Shown here piece after piece: positions 8,079-17,524 of a stretch of 64,000 nt of DNA. The stretch spans positions 1 to 64,000 of the forward strand of contig NZ_VIKU02000006.1 of NCBI RefSeq assembly GCF_009371985.2, written 5' to 3'. The stretch's first letter is position 1; the number at the start of each line of letters is the position of its first letter. This stretch comes from Pelagihabitans pacificus. Its GTDB lineage: Bacteria; Bacteroidota; Bacteroidia; Flavobacteriales; Flavobacteriaceae. The position numbers were made by a program, and so were the translations under genes. The notes below the pieces were generated by a model that made no database searches, was not told the origin of the DNA, and saw only the letters and a program-made list of their open reading frames with translations.

Positions 8079-9737
8079 ATGAAATTTCCCCATGGCAACG
8101 TCATCTATCTGACAATGTTTACTATTGTACTGTGTTTAGTTCTCTCCTGTACCAAAGATTCCGATTTGCTTTCCCAATATGCAACAGATGATTCCAGCGG
8201 TCAAGTAGACTTCGTAAATTATCTAAAAGACGATAACTATACTGCATCCATGAACGAAAGTCTTACCATGGACGTCTTATCGAACGACACCTTTAGCGAT
8301 CCGGAACGCGTGAAGATAATTGAAACATCATCCCCGCTAAACGGGGAAATCATAATTATTGAAAATAAAACCTTACTGTATATCCCCGCCAATACTTCGA
8401 CGGAACAAGAAAATGACCAGGAAGCTGATTCACCGGAAACGGAGTCATTTACTTATACCACGGAGGCAGTAAACCCTGATGAAACGGTCGAAATTGATAG
8501 CGCTACCGTCACCGTGAATTTTTCGGATGAAACAGTGGAAAGCGAGGTCTTTGACAAAATGTCTAAAAGTCAACTAGCCCTAAATGCCCATAATGCATTG
8601 TATGATATAACGCTACCACCGAGTCCCAATGATCCACTGGGGGAACCATACGATGGCGAATACGGAAGAATACTGAGACTATGTGAGCACGGGAATCAAG
8701 GGGATATCTATCATTTAGACGCATTACAGGGGGTTATTGCCCTTTTTGAGGCGACAGGGGATAAAAAATATTTGAATGACTTTATAATCGCCGTCAACAC
8801 CTTGTTCTCCAAAGCCGTACCAAGTTCAGCGCTCCCTCAAACAGGGGCATCTTACAACGATTCCTATCTAAGTTGGTGGGGAGATGCCGATACAAGTATT
8901 TCAGGCAAGCCGGTCCCGAGTGTGGGCGGGCAGTTTCAACTCTACGAAAGTAGAGGATTTATGAGTGTGGCAAGACTGCTGTACGTCATGCATAATAGCC
9001 CGGGGCTTTTGGGAGAATCGATTATAGTAGATGGCAAGACGTACCGCGAACACTATGAATATATCCTTAATTTCCTTCAGGTAAATTTTTGGGAGAAATG
9101 GCTTTCTAGAAATTCCTTAACCTTCCAACATTCTGGTGTTGACAGCTCCTCCGCTTGGGCCTACATCGGATGGCACCTTTGGAACTGCACCGGGGATTCT
9201 CAGTACAAGTATGTTTATGACAGGTTCAATAGTGACATAGGTATCGAAGGAACTACTGGTGGTATGCGAGAGCTACTAAAACCAAACGCGGCGAACGCAA
9301 GCGCCTATCAATGGAATACTAGATTTAACGGGGAGCCATATCAGGGAAGAAAAATCGTTGACCATGGCCACGCTGCCAGAGTGGTAAAATTTATGGTCGA
9401 AGACTATACAGTTGGTGAAATGTTTTATACGGAAGAGGATATGAGCGCCTTAATTCGCACCGTAGACGTATTTTGGCCTGAAAACTTCACAAATTATCAG
9501 ATACGTTATTGGCTCGATGGTCAGCCGGATTCTGAGAAAGATAACCGTAATTTTATGCCGGAAGGGTGGATGTGCCTTGGACGTTTTGATGAAGCATTGC
9601 AGAATCGATATGAAAATATGGATACTGGCTTTTTTGTAGAAGCTAGAACTTCTGGAGTTCATTGGGCAGAATTGGCCTATAACAGGGCTTATCTGGAAGG
9701 TTCTGTTCAATACCCTGAAAACTTTAAACCTAGATGA
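8079..9737 (+). CDS. Secreted lipoprotein with Ig-like and large helical domain, candidate polysaccharide-active protein
   Basis: A 552-residue lipoprotein. The signal peptide ends in a lipobox (VLSC, acylated Cys24), so it is anchored in a membrane and probably surface-exposed. Residues 52-150 look like a bacterial Ig/cadherin-like repeat (MDVLSNDTFSDPE, then a TYTTEA and VTVNFSD end). Residues about 160-545 are helical with many Trp and Tyr (YLSWWGD, AYIGWHLWN, DHGHAARVVKFM at 428-439, EARTSGVHWAELAYNRAY), the look of an (alpha/alpha) toroid as in many lyases and glycan hydrolases. No known catalytic signature was recognised. Standing alone inside an exopolysaccharide locus, it may trim or bind the product. 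Confidence 0.7.
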   Translation: MKFPHGNVIYLTMFTIVLCLVLSCTKDSDLLSQYATDDSSGQVDFVNYLKDDNYTASMNESLTMDVLSNDTFSDPERVKIIETSSPLNGEIIIIENKTLLYIPANTSTEQENDQEADSPETESFTYTTEAVNPDETVEIDSATVTVNFSDETVESEVFDKMSKSQLALNAHNALYDITLPPSPNDPLGEPYDGEYGRILRLCEHGNQGDIYHLDALQGVIALFEATGDKKYLNDFIIAVNTLFSKAVPSSALPQTGASYNDSYLSWWGDADTSISGKPVPSVGGQFQLYESRGFMSVARLLYVMHNSPGLLGESIIVDGKTYREHYEYILNFLQVNFWEKWLSRNSLTFQHSGVDSSSAWAYIGWHLWNCTGDSQYKYVYDRFNSDIGIEGTTGGMRELLKPNAANASAYQWNTRFNGEPYQGRKIVDHGHAARVVKFMVEDYTVGEMFYTEEDMSALIRTVDVFWPENFTNYQIRYWLDGQPDSEKDNRNFMPEGWMCLGRFDEALQNRYENMDTGFFVEARTSGVHWAELAYNRAYLEGSVQYPENFKPR

Positions 9738-9951
9738 GATGAGGATTAAAGATATCCAGGTTTAAAACGAGGGTGTTTTTATATCTTAATCAGGGCTTTA
9801 ATCGTTTTCGGCACATCAGAAATTCTCTGCGGTCCGTCCCAAGAATTCAATTGAGTCTATGAAAGCCTTCGAGTATTAGGAATTATGGTTTTGGTAGTAG
9901 GAATTGGGGTTTTATCAAAAATGGATATTATCGGTCAAAATTGGAAACAGC

Positions 9952-10902
9952 CTATAAATACTTATCGTAAATTTTCTTAAGCGCTGACAGACTTTCATCC
10001 AAATTGAAATCCCGTACTAGTCTTCTTAAATCTTCCTCCGGAGCCCGTAATGATTTATAAAGGGCATCGGCGAGTTCCTGCGGGGAATCATTGCAAACAA
10101 AGCAATTCTTGGTCCTCGCGGCGTAGGCTTCAAGATCGCTCACCTGTGTACTCACAAAAGGCTTGTTGCAAGCCAACATCTCCTTTACTACGTTGGGCCA
10201 TCCCTCATGGGTCGAGGTCAATAATAGAACGTCCATACCGTTCATAAAATTACAAACTTCGGAATGGGGTATCCTACTCATGGTTACCAACTCTGTGTTG
10301 GGTAGTTTTTTACGCAAAAGTTCAAAACTTCGCTGAGCCAATGAGAATCTTTTTACCGGATTATCCAAGTGTACGGCGGCAAACAATACTTTCTTGACTT
10401 TGTTTTCTGCTGGAATTCTTGAGGGTTTAAATTTATCCAAGTCAATCGGGTCTGTTATTGTTTCGACTTCTGCCCCCGGAACACTTTTTAACACCTCTTT
10501 CTTCATCGCATCCGACATCACAATGATATGATGAAACCTTTTCAAAGAAATCCTGGTCATTTGAATTCCCATAAGTATTCTTAGTTTTTCTAAAAGCGAA
10601 GTACTAGGGGAAACATACCAATCCGACCCCTTAAGTGAAAGTATTCTCGTACAGCCCATTAAGCTTGTTAGAAAACCAACCGCAGAGCCGTATTGGGCAT
10701 GGGCAATATCGTACTTCTTGGCCAATACTCTCAACTTCAACAAATGCCTTAAAAGAACAAAAGGATTTTTAAGATTGTCTACATGGTATAAATCTACCCG
10801 GTCTTTCACAGATTGATATTGGGTATACATCCATCCGCCCCCGACGCCAACGCCTCCAGGCGAACTGTGCACCCATAGAATATTTTTCCTATTTTCTTCC
10901 AT
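9952..10902 (-). CDS. GT4-family glycosyltransferase
   Basis: A 316-residue enzyme, a little short for GT4. The N-terminal acceptor domain starts ILWVHSSPGGVGVGGGWMY and has HAQYGSAVGFLTSL. The donor half has VLFAAVHLDNPVKRFSLA and the E-x7-E motif (EGWPNVVKE), followed by the KPFVSTQVSD loop. It is the last gene of the minus-strand block that starts at 18733, and its start overlaps the end of the upstream GT4 gene by 14 bases, so translation is probably coupled. Donor and acceptor are not known. Confidence 0.88.
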   Translation of the reverse strand: MEENRKNILWVHSSPGGVGVGGGWMYTQYQSVKDRVDLYHVDNLKNPFVLLRHLLKLRVLAKKYDIAHAQYGSAVGFLTSLMGCTRILSLKGSDWYVSPSTSLLEKLRILMGIQMTRISLKRFHHIIVMSDAMKKEVLKSVPGAEVETITDPIDLDKFKPSRIPAENKVKKVLFAAVHLDNPVKRFSLAQRSFELLRKKLPNTELVTMSRIPHSEVCNFMNGMDVLLLTSTHEGWPNVVKEMLACNKPFVSTQVSDLEAYAARTKNCFVCNDSPQELADALYKSLRAPEEDLRRLVRDFNLDESLSALKKIYDKYL

Positions 10903-11992
10903 TTATAGCGGTTTTCAACACAGATGTAAATTTCGATATATTTTCGCTTGTAGAGAATAGGGATGTGGCCGTTGCAAGAGCTCGTTCACACCAGCTCCCG
11001 TAATCATCCGATTCCAATATGTCTAACAGGCCTTTTGACAAATCAGAGTAACTTCCTTTACAATCGATTCCTATTGCGTATTTTTTCATTATACCGTCCG
11101 GATCGGAATTGAATGCCAATACCGGTGTTCCACACATCCAAGCCTGAATAAACGTGTTTGAAAAACCCTCCGATGCTGAAGTATTGACCAACAAACCTGA
11201 TTTTATCAAGAATGAATTAATATATGCATTTGTCTTCTCCCCATGATATTCAACATTTGTGGCGACCTTTAGTTTTTCTTGTAAGCTAAAACCGTATTCC
11301 GACTCGGGTATTTTTCCAATCACGTGAAATAGAAAATTTGTTGATTCAAAGTCCTTGGCCAATTTTAAAAATACTTCAAGTTGCTTAACTGGTCTTGAGT
11401 TGCCAATCCATACAATACTGTTTTTATCCTTCTGTTCGTGTCCCATAACTCTGATATCAGGATGCATGTTGGGAATCTTGGCCGCCGGCTCATACCCTTT
11501 TTGACGAATTTTCTGCTTTTGATAATCCGTTTGACAAATGATATAAGGTCGTTGTTTGAGTATATCTTTAAAAATCCTTTCTTTAAAAAAGCTTTTGTAG
11601 CCCTTATTGAATTCCACAGAATAATTGTCCGCAATATGGAGCACAAATGGAATTTTAGACTTATTTGCGAATTTCGAGAGCCTGTAGGTAAAAGTATTAA
11701 GTATCCGCTGATAGATTACATCAGGATTTTCTTCAGCGATGATAGCGTTTACTTTTGTCATGAACCTCCTATAAAGCGTAGCTTTTTCAACTGTGCCAAA
11801 AGGGGTTGTCAACTTATAAACCTTGAAACCATTGTGCAATTCTTGACCTTCCAATTCGTGTCCTTCGGAAATATAGATTACCTCATAATCGAATTTAGTA
11901 AGCTCCTCGGCAATAATTTTTGCCTGATACTCCGCTCCACCTTTTATCAAGGGATAATAAGGAACAAAAAAACATATCTTACAAATAGCCAT
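10889..11992 (-). CDS. GT4-family glycosyltransferase
   Basis: A 367-residue GT-B enzyme. The N-terminus (CFFVPYYPLIKGGAEYQAK) carries the glycine-rich loop with GGAE, and the donor half has SIVWIGNSRPVKQLE. In the E-x7-E motif the second Glu is Gln here (EGFSNTFIQ), a variant found in a subset of GT4 proteins. It overlaps the next gene by 14 bases. A 233-base gap with no gene separates it from the GT2 gene upstream. It probably extends the lipid-linked repeat on the cytoplasmic side. Confidence 0.88.
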   Translation of the reverse strand: MAICKICFFVPYYPLIKGGAEYQAKIIAEELTKFDYEVIYISEGHELEGQELHNGFKVYKLTTPFGTVEKATLYRRFMTKVNAIIAEENPDVIYQRILNTFTYRLSKFANKSKIPFVLHIADNYSVEFNKGYKSFFKERIFKDILKQRPYIICQTDYQKQKIRQKGYEPAAKIPNMHPDIRVMGHEQKDKNSIVWIGNSRPVKQLEVFLKLAKDFESTNFLFHVIGKIPESEYGFSLQEKLKVATNVEYHGEKTNAYINSFLIKSGLLVNTSASEGFSNTFIQAWMCGTPVLAFNSDPDGIMKKYAIGIDCKGSYSDLSKGLLDILESDDYGSWCERALATATSLFSTSENISKFTSVLKTAINGRK

Positions 11993-12225
11993 TAACTGTG
12001 TTTAAGACTAATTAGTGTATTTAACAAACTGTGCAAATATCGAATAACGGTTTTTAAATCAATAAAACCGTCATCTATCTTACTTGACAAATCACTCATT
12101 TTACTAAATTTTGGATACAGATTTCTTCAACTAATACTTTAGTAACAATCGACAGAAGCAGAAACCGAGACCCAGGGCAAAAGCAGGAATAATTTTTTAA
12201 AAGATTAGACTTTCATAATTTACTT

Positions 12226-13257
12226 CTATCTTGAAATGGCAAAATCTTTCTTTCCAAGTTTTTTCTTCAGGACATTTACCAAAAAATAGCCCTTTAAATA
12301 GCCCCAACCATAACTTACATGTATCAGAGGAAACAAAAAAGGGACTACAAAAAAAAGGGCGGGTCGATTTACTTTTTTGGCTAAGGTGGCCCCGACCAAA
12401 AATGCCATTATTAAATAAACGAAAAGGAGACAAGCCCAAATCAGCTGAAAAATTAAAGGTATAACAGGTAGCAGGATCGCCGAAACCAAAAATAATGTGA
12501 ATAGTGGTGGTACAAATTGACGCAAAGTAGCGGAAGCACCCAATTTTTTATTTACCAAAGGTTTAAACAGGCCGTAGTGGTAAAACATTTTCATTAAACT
12601 ATGCACATTGCCACGCGCAAAATATTTTATTTTTATCTGCGGTATTAAATGGATTTTTCCGCCATTTTTAATAATTCTACCATTGAACTCATCATCTTGA
12701 TTGCGAATAAGGTCGGTATCGAACATACCGATCTTGTCAAACAACGACCTTTTAAAACATCCAAAAGGTACGGTATCCACCTCCCTGATATCCTTACTCC
12801 CAATTCTAAACGTAGAGTTGCCAATGCCAAAGGGATGAGATATTGCCAAGGCTATACCCGTGGCGACCAACCCGTCATTTGCCGGCAAAGTAACACATAC
12901 ACCACCAACGTTGTCAGAATTTAGGCGATTCATTTCACCGACCAGCAGGGAGATGTAATTCAAGGGATATATGGAATGCGAATCCATCCTAATGATAATT
13001 TCGCCCGTAGATGCCTTGATGGCATAATTTAAGGCATAGGGAACCACCTTTTCAGGGTTTGAAATTAATCTTGCATTCGGCCGATCGGCGATCATATTGG
13101 CTACAACGTTTGGCGTATTGTCGTCGCTATCGCCGTCAACGATGATTACCTCGGTAAACTTAGAAGGATAATCTTGGGCAAAGATAGATTTCAACGTGTC
13201 AGCAATATGTGCCGATTCGTTTCGTGTAGGTACAATTATTGACACTTTCTTCTTCAT
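12226..13257 (-). CDS. GT2-family glycosyltransferase with C-terminal membrane helices (ExoA-like)
   Basis: A 343-residue inverting GT-A enzyme. The N-terminus has VSIIVPTRNESAHIADTL, the nucleotide-binding VDGDSDDNT, and the metal-binding D-x-D-like RMDSHSIYP near residue 95. The last third has two or three hydrophobic helices (FVPPLFTLFLVSAILLPVIPL and following), as in ExoA-type enzymes of succinoglycan synthesis that bind the membrane. Its ATG overlaps the stop of the upstream GT2 gene by 4 bases, an operon sign. The likely job is adding a beta-linked sugar to the lipid carrier; the sugar is unknown. Confidence 0.9.
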   Translation of the reverse strand: MKKKVSIIVPTRNESAHIADTLKSIFAQDYPSKFTEVIIVDGDSDDNTPNVVANMIADRPNARLISNPEKVVPYALNYAIKASTGEIIIRMDSHSIYPLNYISLLVGEMNRLNSDNVGGVCVTLPANDGLVATGIALAISHPFGIGNSTFRIGSKDIREVDTVPFGCFKRSLFDKIGMFDTDLIRNQDDEFNGRIIKNGGKIHLIPQIKIKYFARGNVHSLMKMFYHYGLFKPLVNKKLGASATLRQFVPPLFTLFLVSAILLPVIPLIFQLIWACLLFVYLIMAFLVGATLAKKVNRPALFFVVPFLFPLIHVSYGWGYLKGYFLVNVLKKKLGKKDFAISR

Positions 13258-14156
13258 GGTCGAAATTCTTCTTCAATAATTTTTGGTTTTCTCTTCAATC
13301 CTATCTTTGTCAAAAATCGATTTATCATATAATCGACCAGCACACCCATGGTAATTAAACCCCTTTGTCTTTTTAATAGCGCTAAAGCTCCTTTTACATC
13401 GAAATTAGAAACTCTCTCAACAATACTGTTCAATATTCGGGTTTTTTGGTATAACCTTTCTTCGTCACTCGTTATTTCGGAACTATCTACATAATATAGT
13501 CTGTGTTTCTCAATATCCGGCAGTTTCCCCATCGCCCTATTCTCAGCATCCATGACGTAATAAGAAAGCACTTTGTTCACAATCCAAATATTGCCTCTAC
13601 GTGCCAATTTTTCAAAAACTTCCATATCCTCCCCATGGGTTAGGTGTTTGCTGAACATTCCGATGGAAAGTAAGGATGTTTTTTTTACACAAAAAGTAGA
13701 CATATTCAACACGTTGTACCCTGACTCATTGGTTGCTTTGAAATAATCGACAATTCCACTCCTAAGCGCCACACTTGATTTTAATATGGTACCATCCTTA
13801 TTGATACGTGCAAAACCAGTAGCAATTACCTCAATATCAATGGGCCTTTCAATTACCTTTGAGATTTCCAACAGATAATCTTCATGCCAAAAGTCGTCCG
13901 CATCCAAGAATGCTAGCCAGTCGTAATTGGCCGCTTCAATACCCTTGTTCCGTGCACTTGAAACACCACCGTTCGCTTTTTTAATCAAGCGAATACGATC
14001 ATCGGTGAAATTCTCCACAATCTCTACACTTTTGTCCGTAGACCCATCATCAACGACAATAAGCTCAAAACTAGCATACGTTTGCTTTAATACGGACGCA
14101 ATGGTTCGCTCGATACTTAACTCCTTATTATATAAAGGTATTACTACAGAAAGCAT
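13254..14156 (-). CDS. GT2-family glycosyltransferase
   Basis: A 300-residue GT-A enzyme. The N-terminus MLSVVIPLYNKELSIERTI, then VVDDGSTDKS, GGVSSARNKG and the D-x-D metal site in LAFLDADDFWHEDYL are all canonical for GT2. There are no membrane helices, so it is a soluble or peripheral enzyme. Its start overlaps the stop of the pyruvyl transferase gene by one base and its stop overlaps the next GT2 start by four bases, so the three genes form one translation-coupled unit. Specificity unknown. Confidence 0.92.
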   Translation of the reverse strand: MLSVVIPLYNKELSIERTIASVLKQTYASFELIVVDDGSTDKSVEIVENFTDDRIRLIKKANGGVSSARNKGIEAANYDWLAFLDADDFWHEDYLLEISKVIERPIDIEVIATGFARINKDGTILKSSVALRSGIVDYFKATNESGYNVLNMSTFCVKKTSLLSIGMFSKHLTHGEDMEVFEKLARRGNIWIVNKVLSYYVMDAENRAMGKLPDIEKHRLYYVDSSEITSDEERLYQKTRILNSIVERVSNFDVKGALALLKRQRGLITMGVLVDYMINRFLTKIGLKRKPKIIEEEFRP

Positions 14157-15268
14157 TAGCGAATCTTAAAAGCGGTAAAATTTAGTCTAGCCTTTTCTAT
14201 CATTTCTTCTTTATATGCAGGCGGGATATAGGTTCTATCATTTTGCAAAATCGACAATACACTTTGAGCGGCCTTTACAAAATCAATTTCCCCATCGCCC
14301 CAGAGATACGATTCATCTTGACCAACGTCTTTTAGAAAATCCGTACATTTTTTGTGGTACTCAATGGAAAAGAACGGTACGTCGGCAAAACAGGCAAAAA
14401 TAGACGCATGAAGACGACTGGAAATCATAACGGCGCATTCGCGAAGTGCATTCCAAGTATTGATGGTAGAACGCTGGTACTGGAAGATCTCATAGTTCAC
14501 GATTTGGCTTTTTTGAATAATTTCATTTGTGACCGCTTCGTCTCCTCGAACAGGATTGGCATTAAAGACGAAAAACCGAAATTCATAATTGCCGTGGTTC
14601 GAAAGATAGCGTAATAAACTGATTATAAAAGTTCTTCTTCTTTTCTCATTCACTAAATCGCCGTTGATCAAATGGGATTCTTCGTTGTTGAAACTAATTC
14701 CGATAATATTGCTATTTTTCTCTTTTGGAAGTTTTGAAAAATTATAGATTTCAGGAAGCATAGCCGCTATATCGAAAGACTCCACCGGATTGTATTCGAG
14801 GTTTAGACTACTGGCGTATTCATATGATCGTTTATCGCGAACACTTAGAAAATCCATATGTTTTAGATACTCAATAATTTCATTCTCCTTTTTCACGCTC
14901 TTGAACGGGCCTATCGATACACCAATTGCTCCGAGTTTTAGTCGCTTGTGCCTTACTTTCATCCGTAAAGTAACATCCTTTATACTCCCTGGTTGTACAT
15001 CATTAAAGACCGATCCGCCTGCCAATACGGAATACTTCGTTTGGTGTAACAACCATTTTCTTTGTAACAGGTAGGTTTTTGGTATGGAGAAAGGATAACC
15101 CAAAACCGGTTCAAGGGTTTTTGGCAATAATCCTTCTTTGGCTAGAAACCGTTTGGATTCCACTCCCCAAAATTTTGAACTTCCCCAATTAGCGATTTCC
15201 ACAAAAGCATCATCACCGGTATTCTTCATTCCATAATACCCGCTGAAAATAATGTCGGTCTTGAACAT
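14156..15268 (-). CDS. Polysaccharide pyruvyl transferase family protein
   Basis: A 370-residue member of the CsaB/WcaK family, which transfers pyruvate from phosphoenolpyruvate to a sugar as a ketal and so makes the polymer acidic. Diagnostic segments are FSGYYGMKNTGDDAF at the N-terminus, SVLAGGSVFND (about 78-90), AIGVSIGPF, and MISSRLHASIFACFADVPFFSIEYHKKC in the C-terminal half, which contains the conserved SxRLH motif. It is two bases from the flippase stop and overlaps the next gene by one base. Pyruvylation of the exported polymer is therefore predicted. The family also includes members with other acceptors. Confidence 0.88.
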   Translation of the reverse strand: MFKTDIIFSGYYGMKNTGDDAFVEIANWGSSKFWGVESKRFLAKEGLLPKTLEPVLGYPFSIPKTYLLQRKWLLHQTKYSVLAGGSVFNDVQPGSIKDVTLRMKVRHKRLKLGAIGVSIGPFKSVKKENEIIEYLKHMDFLSVRDKRSYEYASSLNLEYNPVESFDIAAMLPEIYNFSKLPKEKNSNIIGISFNNEESHLINGDLVNEKRRRTFIISLLRYLSNHGNYEFRFFVFNANPVRGDEAVTNEIIQKSQIVNYEIFQYQRSTINTWNALRECAVMISSRLHASIFACFADVPFFSIEYHKKCTDFLKDVGQDESYLWGDGEIDFVKAAQSVLSILQNDRTYIPPAYKEEMIEKARLNFTAFKIR

Positions 15269-15269
15269 A

Positions 15270-16703
15270 TTAATTTTTTAATATCTGTTTAAATTCATTG
15301 AAAATAGGCCTGTTTACTAAATAGCTAAAGGAAATATAACATGTGAAATAAACCGGTCCCAGTATCAATAAAACGAAAAAATTATTGAAATCTGATAATG
15401 GTAAAACGTTACTAATAAAATATGCCGCAACAAACGAAATCAATCCTAAAATAATAGGGAACATAAAATCATAAAGTTGTTCCTTAAGATGATACCCTAT
15501 TAATTTTCCGCAAACATATCCATTTAAAAAGGCAAACAAAAAAGAGCTTATGGTCAATAGCCAAATCAAGGCTAAAATGCCATAGGGAAGTATTATAAAA
15601 AATGCGGTTGCTCCAATCGTTTTTTTTACAATTTCCAAAATCAGAAGTAAATCACTGCGGCCTTTCACCTTAAGGATATTCAAATTATAGGTGCCAATGG
15701 GCCTCACAATCGATGCGATACATAAAATCTCAAAATATGGTACTGCGGGCAGCCACTGATCTCCGAATAAGAATAAAATGACTGGTTCGGCCGCAAGAAT
15801 TAGAAAGAACATGATAGGTACTATGACAAACAAGACCATTTTCATAGTACGTTTGTATGCGTTTTTTAAAGCTTCATCTCCATCTAGTGCGGCAAAAACG
15901 GGAAACGTTACCTTCGAGAGTACACTGCTCAAATTCTGCACTGGAAGGAGACGTAAGGTTTCAGCCTGGGTGTAAAACCCGACCAAAGAGGGTGAAAAAT
16001 ATTTCCCGATAAAAATATTGTACATATTGTTATATATGGTATCAATTGAACCGGTCAGGGTTATCTTATACCCAAAATTAAAATGGTCCTTGAACTTAGT
16101 CCAACTAAATACAAGGGTTGGCCTCCACTTAATATAAATCCAATTTAACAGCATGAAAACTATGGACTGCGATAACTGTAACCAGACTAAGCTCCATACC
16201 CCATATCCTTCCAACGCCATAACAACGCCGACAATACCGCCAACAATTGTCGATGGAACCTGCAACTTCATTTGGGTCTTAAAATCAAGTTCCTTGGTCA
16301 ATTTTGTGGTATGCACACCGACCAAAGACCTAATCACAAAAGAAAGGGAATAAATCCTTAATATAAGGGCCAATTGTGGGGTGTCATAAAAATTGGCGAC
16401 CGCGGGGGCACCAAAAAAAATAAGAAGATAAACCAAGGTGCTAATCGCTATATTAGTAAAAAAAACGGTCGAGTAATCAATTTGGGTAAGCTTCTTACTG
16501 CGTATCAATGAGGTGGTCATTCCACTGTCCATCAACATTTGCCCAAGAGAGATAAAAACAGCCAGCATGGCTATCAACCCAAAGTCTTTCGGCACTAATA
16601 ACCTCGCCAGCACAATTTGGACCAAAAAACCAATGATTTGAGTGCTGAATTGCTGGGAAAATGTCCAAAAAATGCCAGAAAGTGCTTTTTGTTTTAATCC
16701 CAT
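15270..16703 (-). CDS. Wzx-type polysaccharide flippase (MOP superfamily, WzxC/PST family)
   Basis: A polytopic inner-membrane protein of 477 residues from ATG 16701-16703 (MGLKQKALSGIFWTFSQ). A start five codons upstream is possible but gives a non-canonical N-terminus. It has about 12 to 14 hydrophobic helices and the family segments VLARLLVPKDFGLIAM and KVTFPVFAALDGDEALKNAYKRTM. It would flip the undecaprenyl-linked repeat unit to the periplasm for Wzy. It directly precedes the pyruvyl transferase gene (one base between stop and start). The pseudogene just upstream carries the N-terminus of a different flippase, so this copy may have replaced an older one. Confidence 0.92.
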   Translation of the reverse strand: MGLKQKALSGIFWTFSQQFSTQIIGFLVQIVLARLLVPKDFGLIAMLAVFISLGQMLMDSGMTTSLIRSKKLTQIDYSTVFFTNIAISTLVYLLIFFGAPAVANFYDTPQLALILRIYSLSFVIRSLVGVHTTKLTKELDFKTQMKLQVPSTIVGGIVGVVMALEGYGVWSLVWLQLSQSIVFMLLNWIYIKWRPTLVFSWTKFKDHFNFGYKITLTGSIDTIYNNMYNIFIGKYFSPSLVGFYTQAETLRLLPVQNLSSVLSKVTFPVFAALDGDEALKNAYKRTMKMVLFVIVPIMFFLILAAEPVILFLFGDQWLPAVPYFEILCIASIVRPIGTYNLNILKVKGRSDLLLILEIVKKTIGATAFFIILPYGILALIWLLTISSFLFAFLNGYVCGKLIGYHLKEQLYDFMFPIILGLISFVAAYFISNVLPLSDFNNFFVLLILGPVYFTCYISFSYLVNRPIFNEFKQILKN

Positions 16704-16811
16704 GAGTGTCCTGCACAATTATTAATTAACATATTATTCTACAAAAAATTTATGGTAATCCGATTAAAAAAAATGAAATTAATTTTTTGTTCTTTCATCT
16801 ATTTTTACTTA

Positions 16812-17365
16812 CTATTTCAAATCATTCTTTGGCTGCAAGAAGTTTACAATTCTCTTTGCCCTCTCCTTAATGTCAAATTGCATCGAAGATTAAAAGCATG
16901 ATTTTACATTTCCATCAGTTTTTCTCCATCGCTAAGAATTTCATCCAGAGCCGACTATATTACATTAACGTCGTGCAGGTCAACCAAAATCGAAACAAAC
17001 GGGTCGCATTGCACCCTTATTTCAGGCATATCCGACGAAACCACGGGAAGGCCAAAGGCTATGGCTTCAACAATCGCGTTACAAGATCCGTCTTGTAACG
17101 TTGGTAGGGCAAATACATCACATTCGAACTGTATTTCCGATACCAACTCGGCTACTACCTTATCTTCAAATACGATGGCTTTGCCAAAACCAGAATCGAG
17201 AATTGTTAAGTACGCAATTACGGAAGCTACTAGCGCATAGAGGCCGTACTCGTTTTTGCCCATCATCCGTAGCATGTAAGGGGTGTACAACAGCCCTACA
17301 AGACTGCTTACCGCCAAAACCACGTATGACAAGAGAGCGCCTTCCTTTAGTTGGTTTACGGCCAT
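16812..17365 (-). pseudogene. Chimeric gene remnant: N-terminus of a Wzx flippase joined to the C-terminus of a GT4 glycosyltransferase, with nonsense and frameshift damage
   Basis: Reading from ATG 17363-17365, the first 65 or so residues are a flippase start (MAVNQLKEGALLSYVVLAV, then TPYMLRMMGKNEYGLYALV and LTILDSGFGKAIV). From about residue 66 the sequence becomes the GT4 donor domain (ALPTLQDGSCNAIVEAIAFG, GLPVVSSDMPEIR). A TAG stops the frame at 16955-16957. Beyond it the same frame gives SALDEILSDGEKLMEM, then a TAA, and the family's last helix FDIKERAKRIVNFLQ continues in a shifted frame to a stop at 16812-16814. The fusion point has no linker, so a deletion joined two genes and later mutations killed the tail. 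Confidence 0.8.
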
Positions 17366-17524
17366 AATGGTTTAGTAAAAGGTTGAATCAAAAAAAACGA
17401 AAATGTCTTGCTAACCTTAGATGACCGAGCGCAGACGTTCATAAATCTGCCCTTGCATTTGGTCTTTTTTAGCCAGTGTAAATCGACCAACTTAAACCAA
17501 CCATTTCGAATTTTTGGCCAATAG

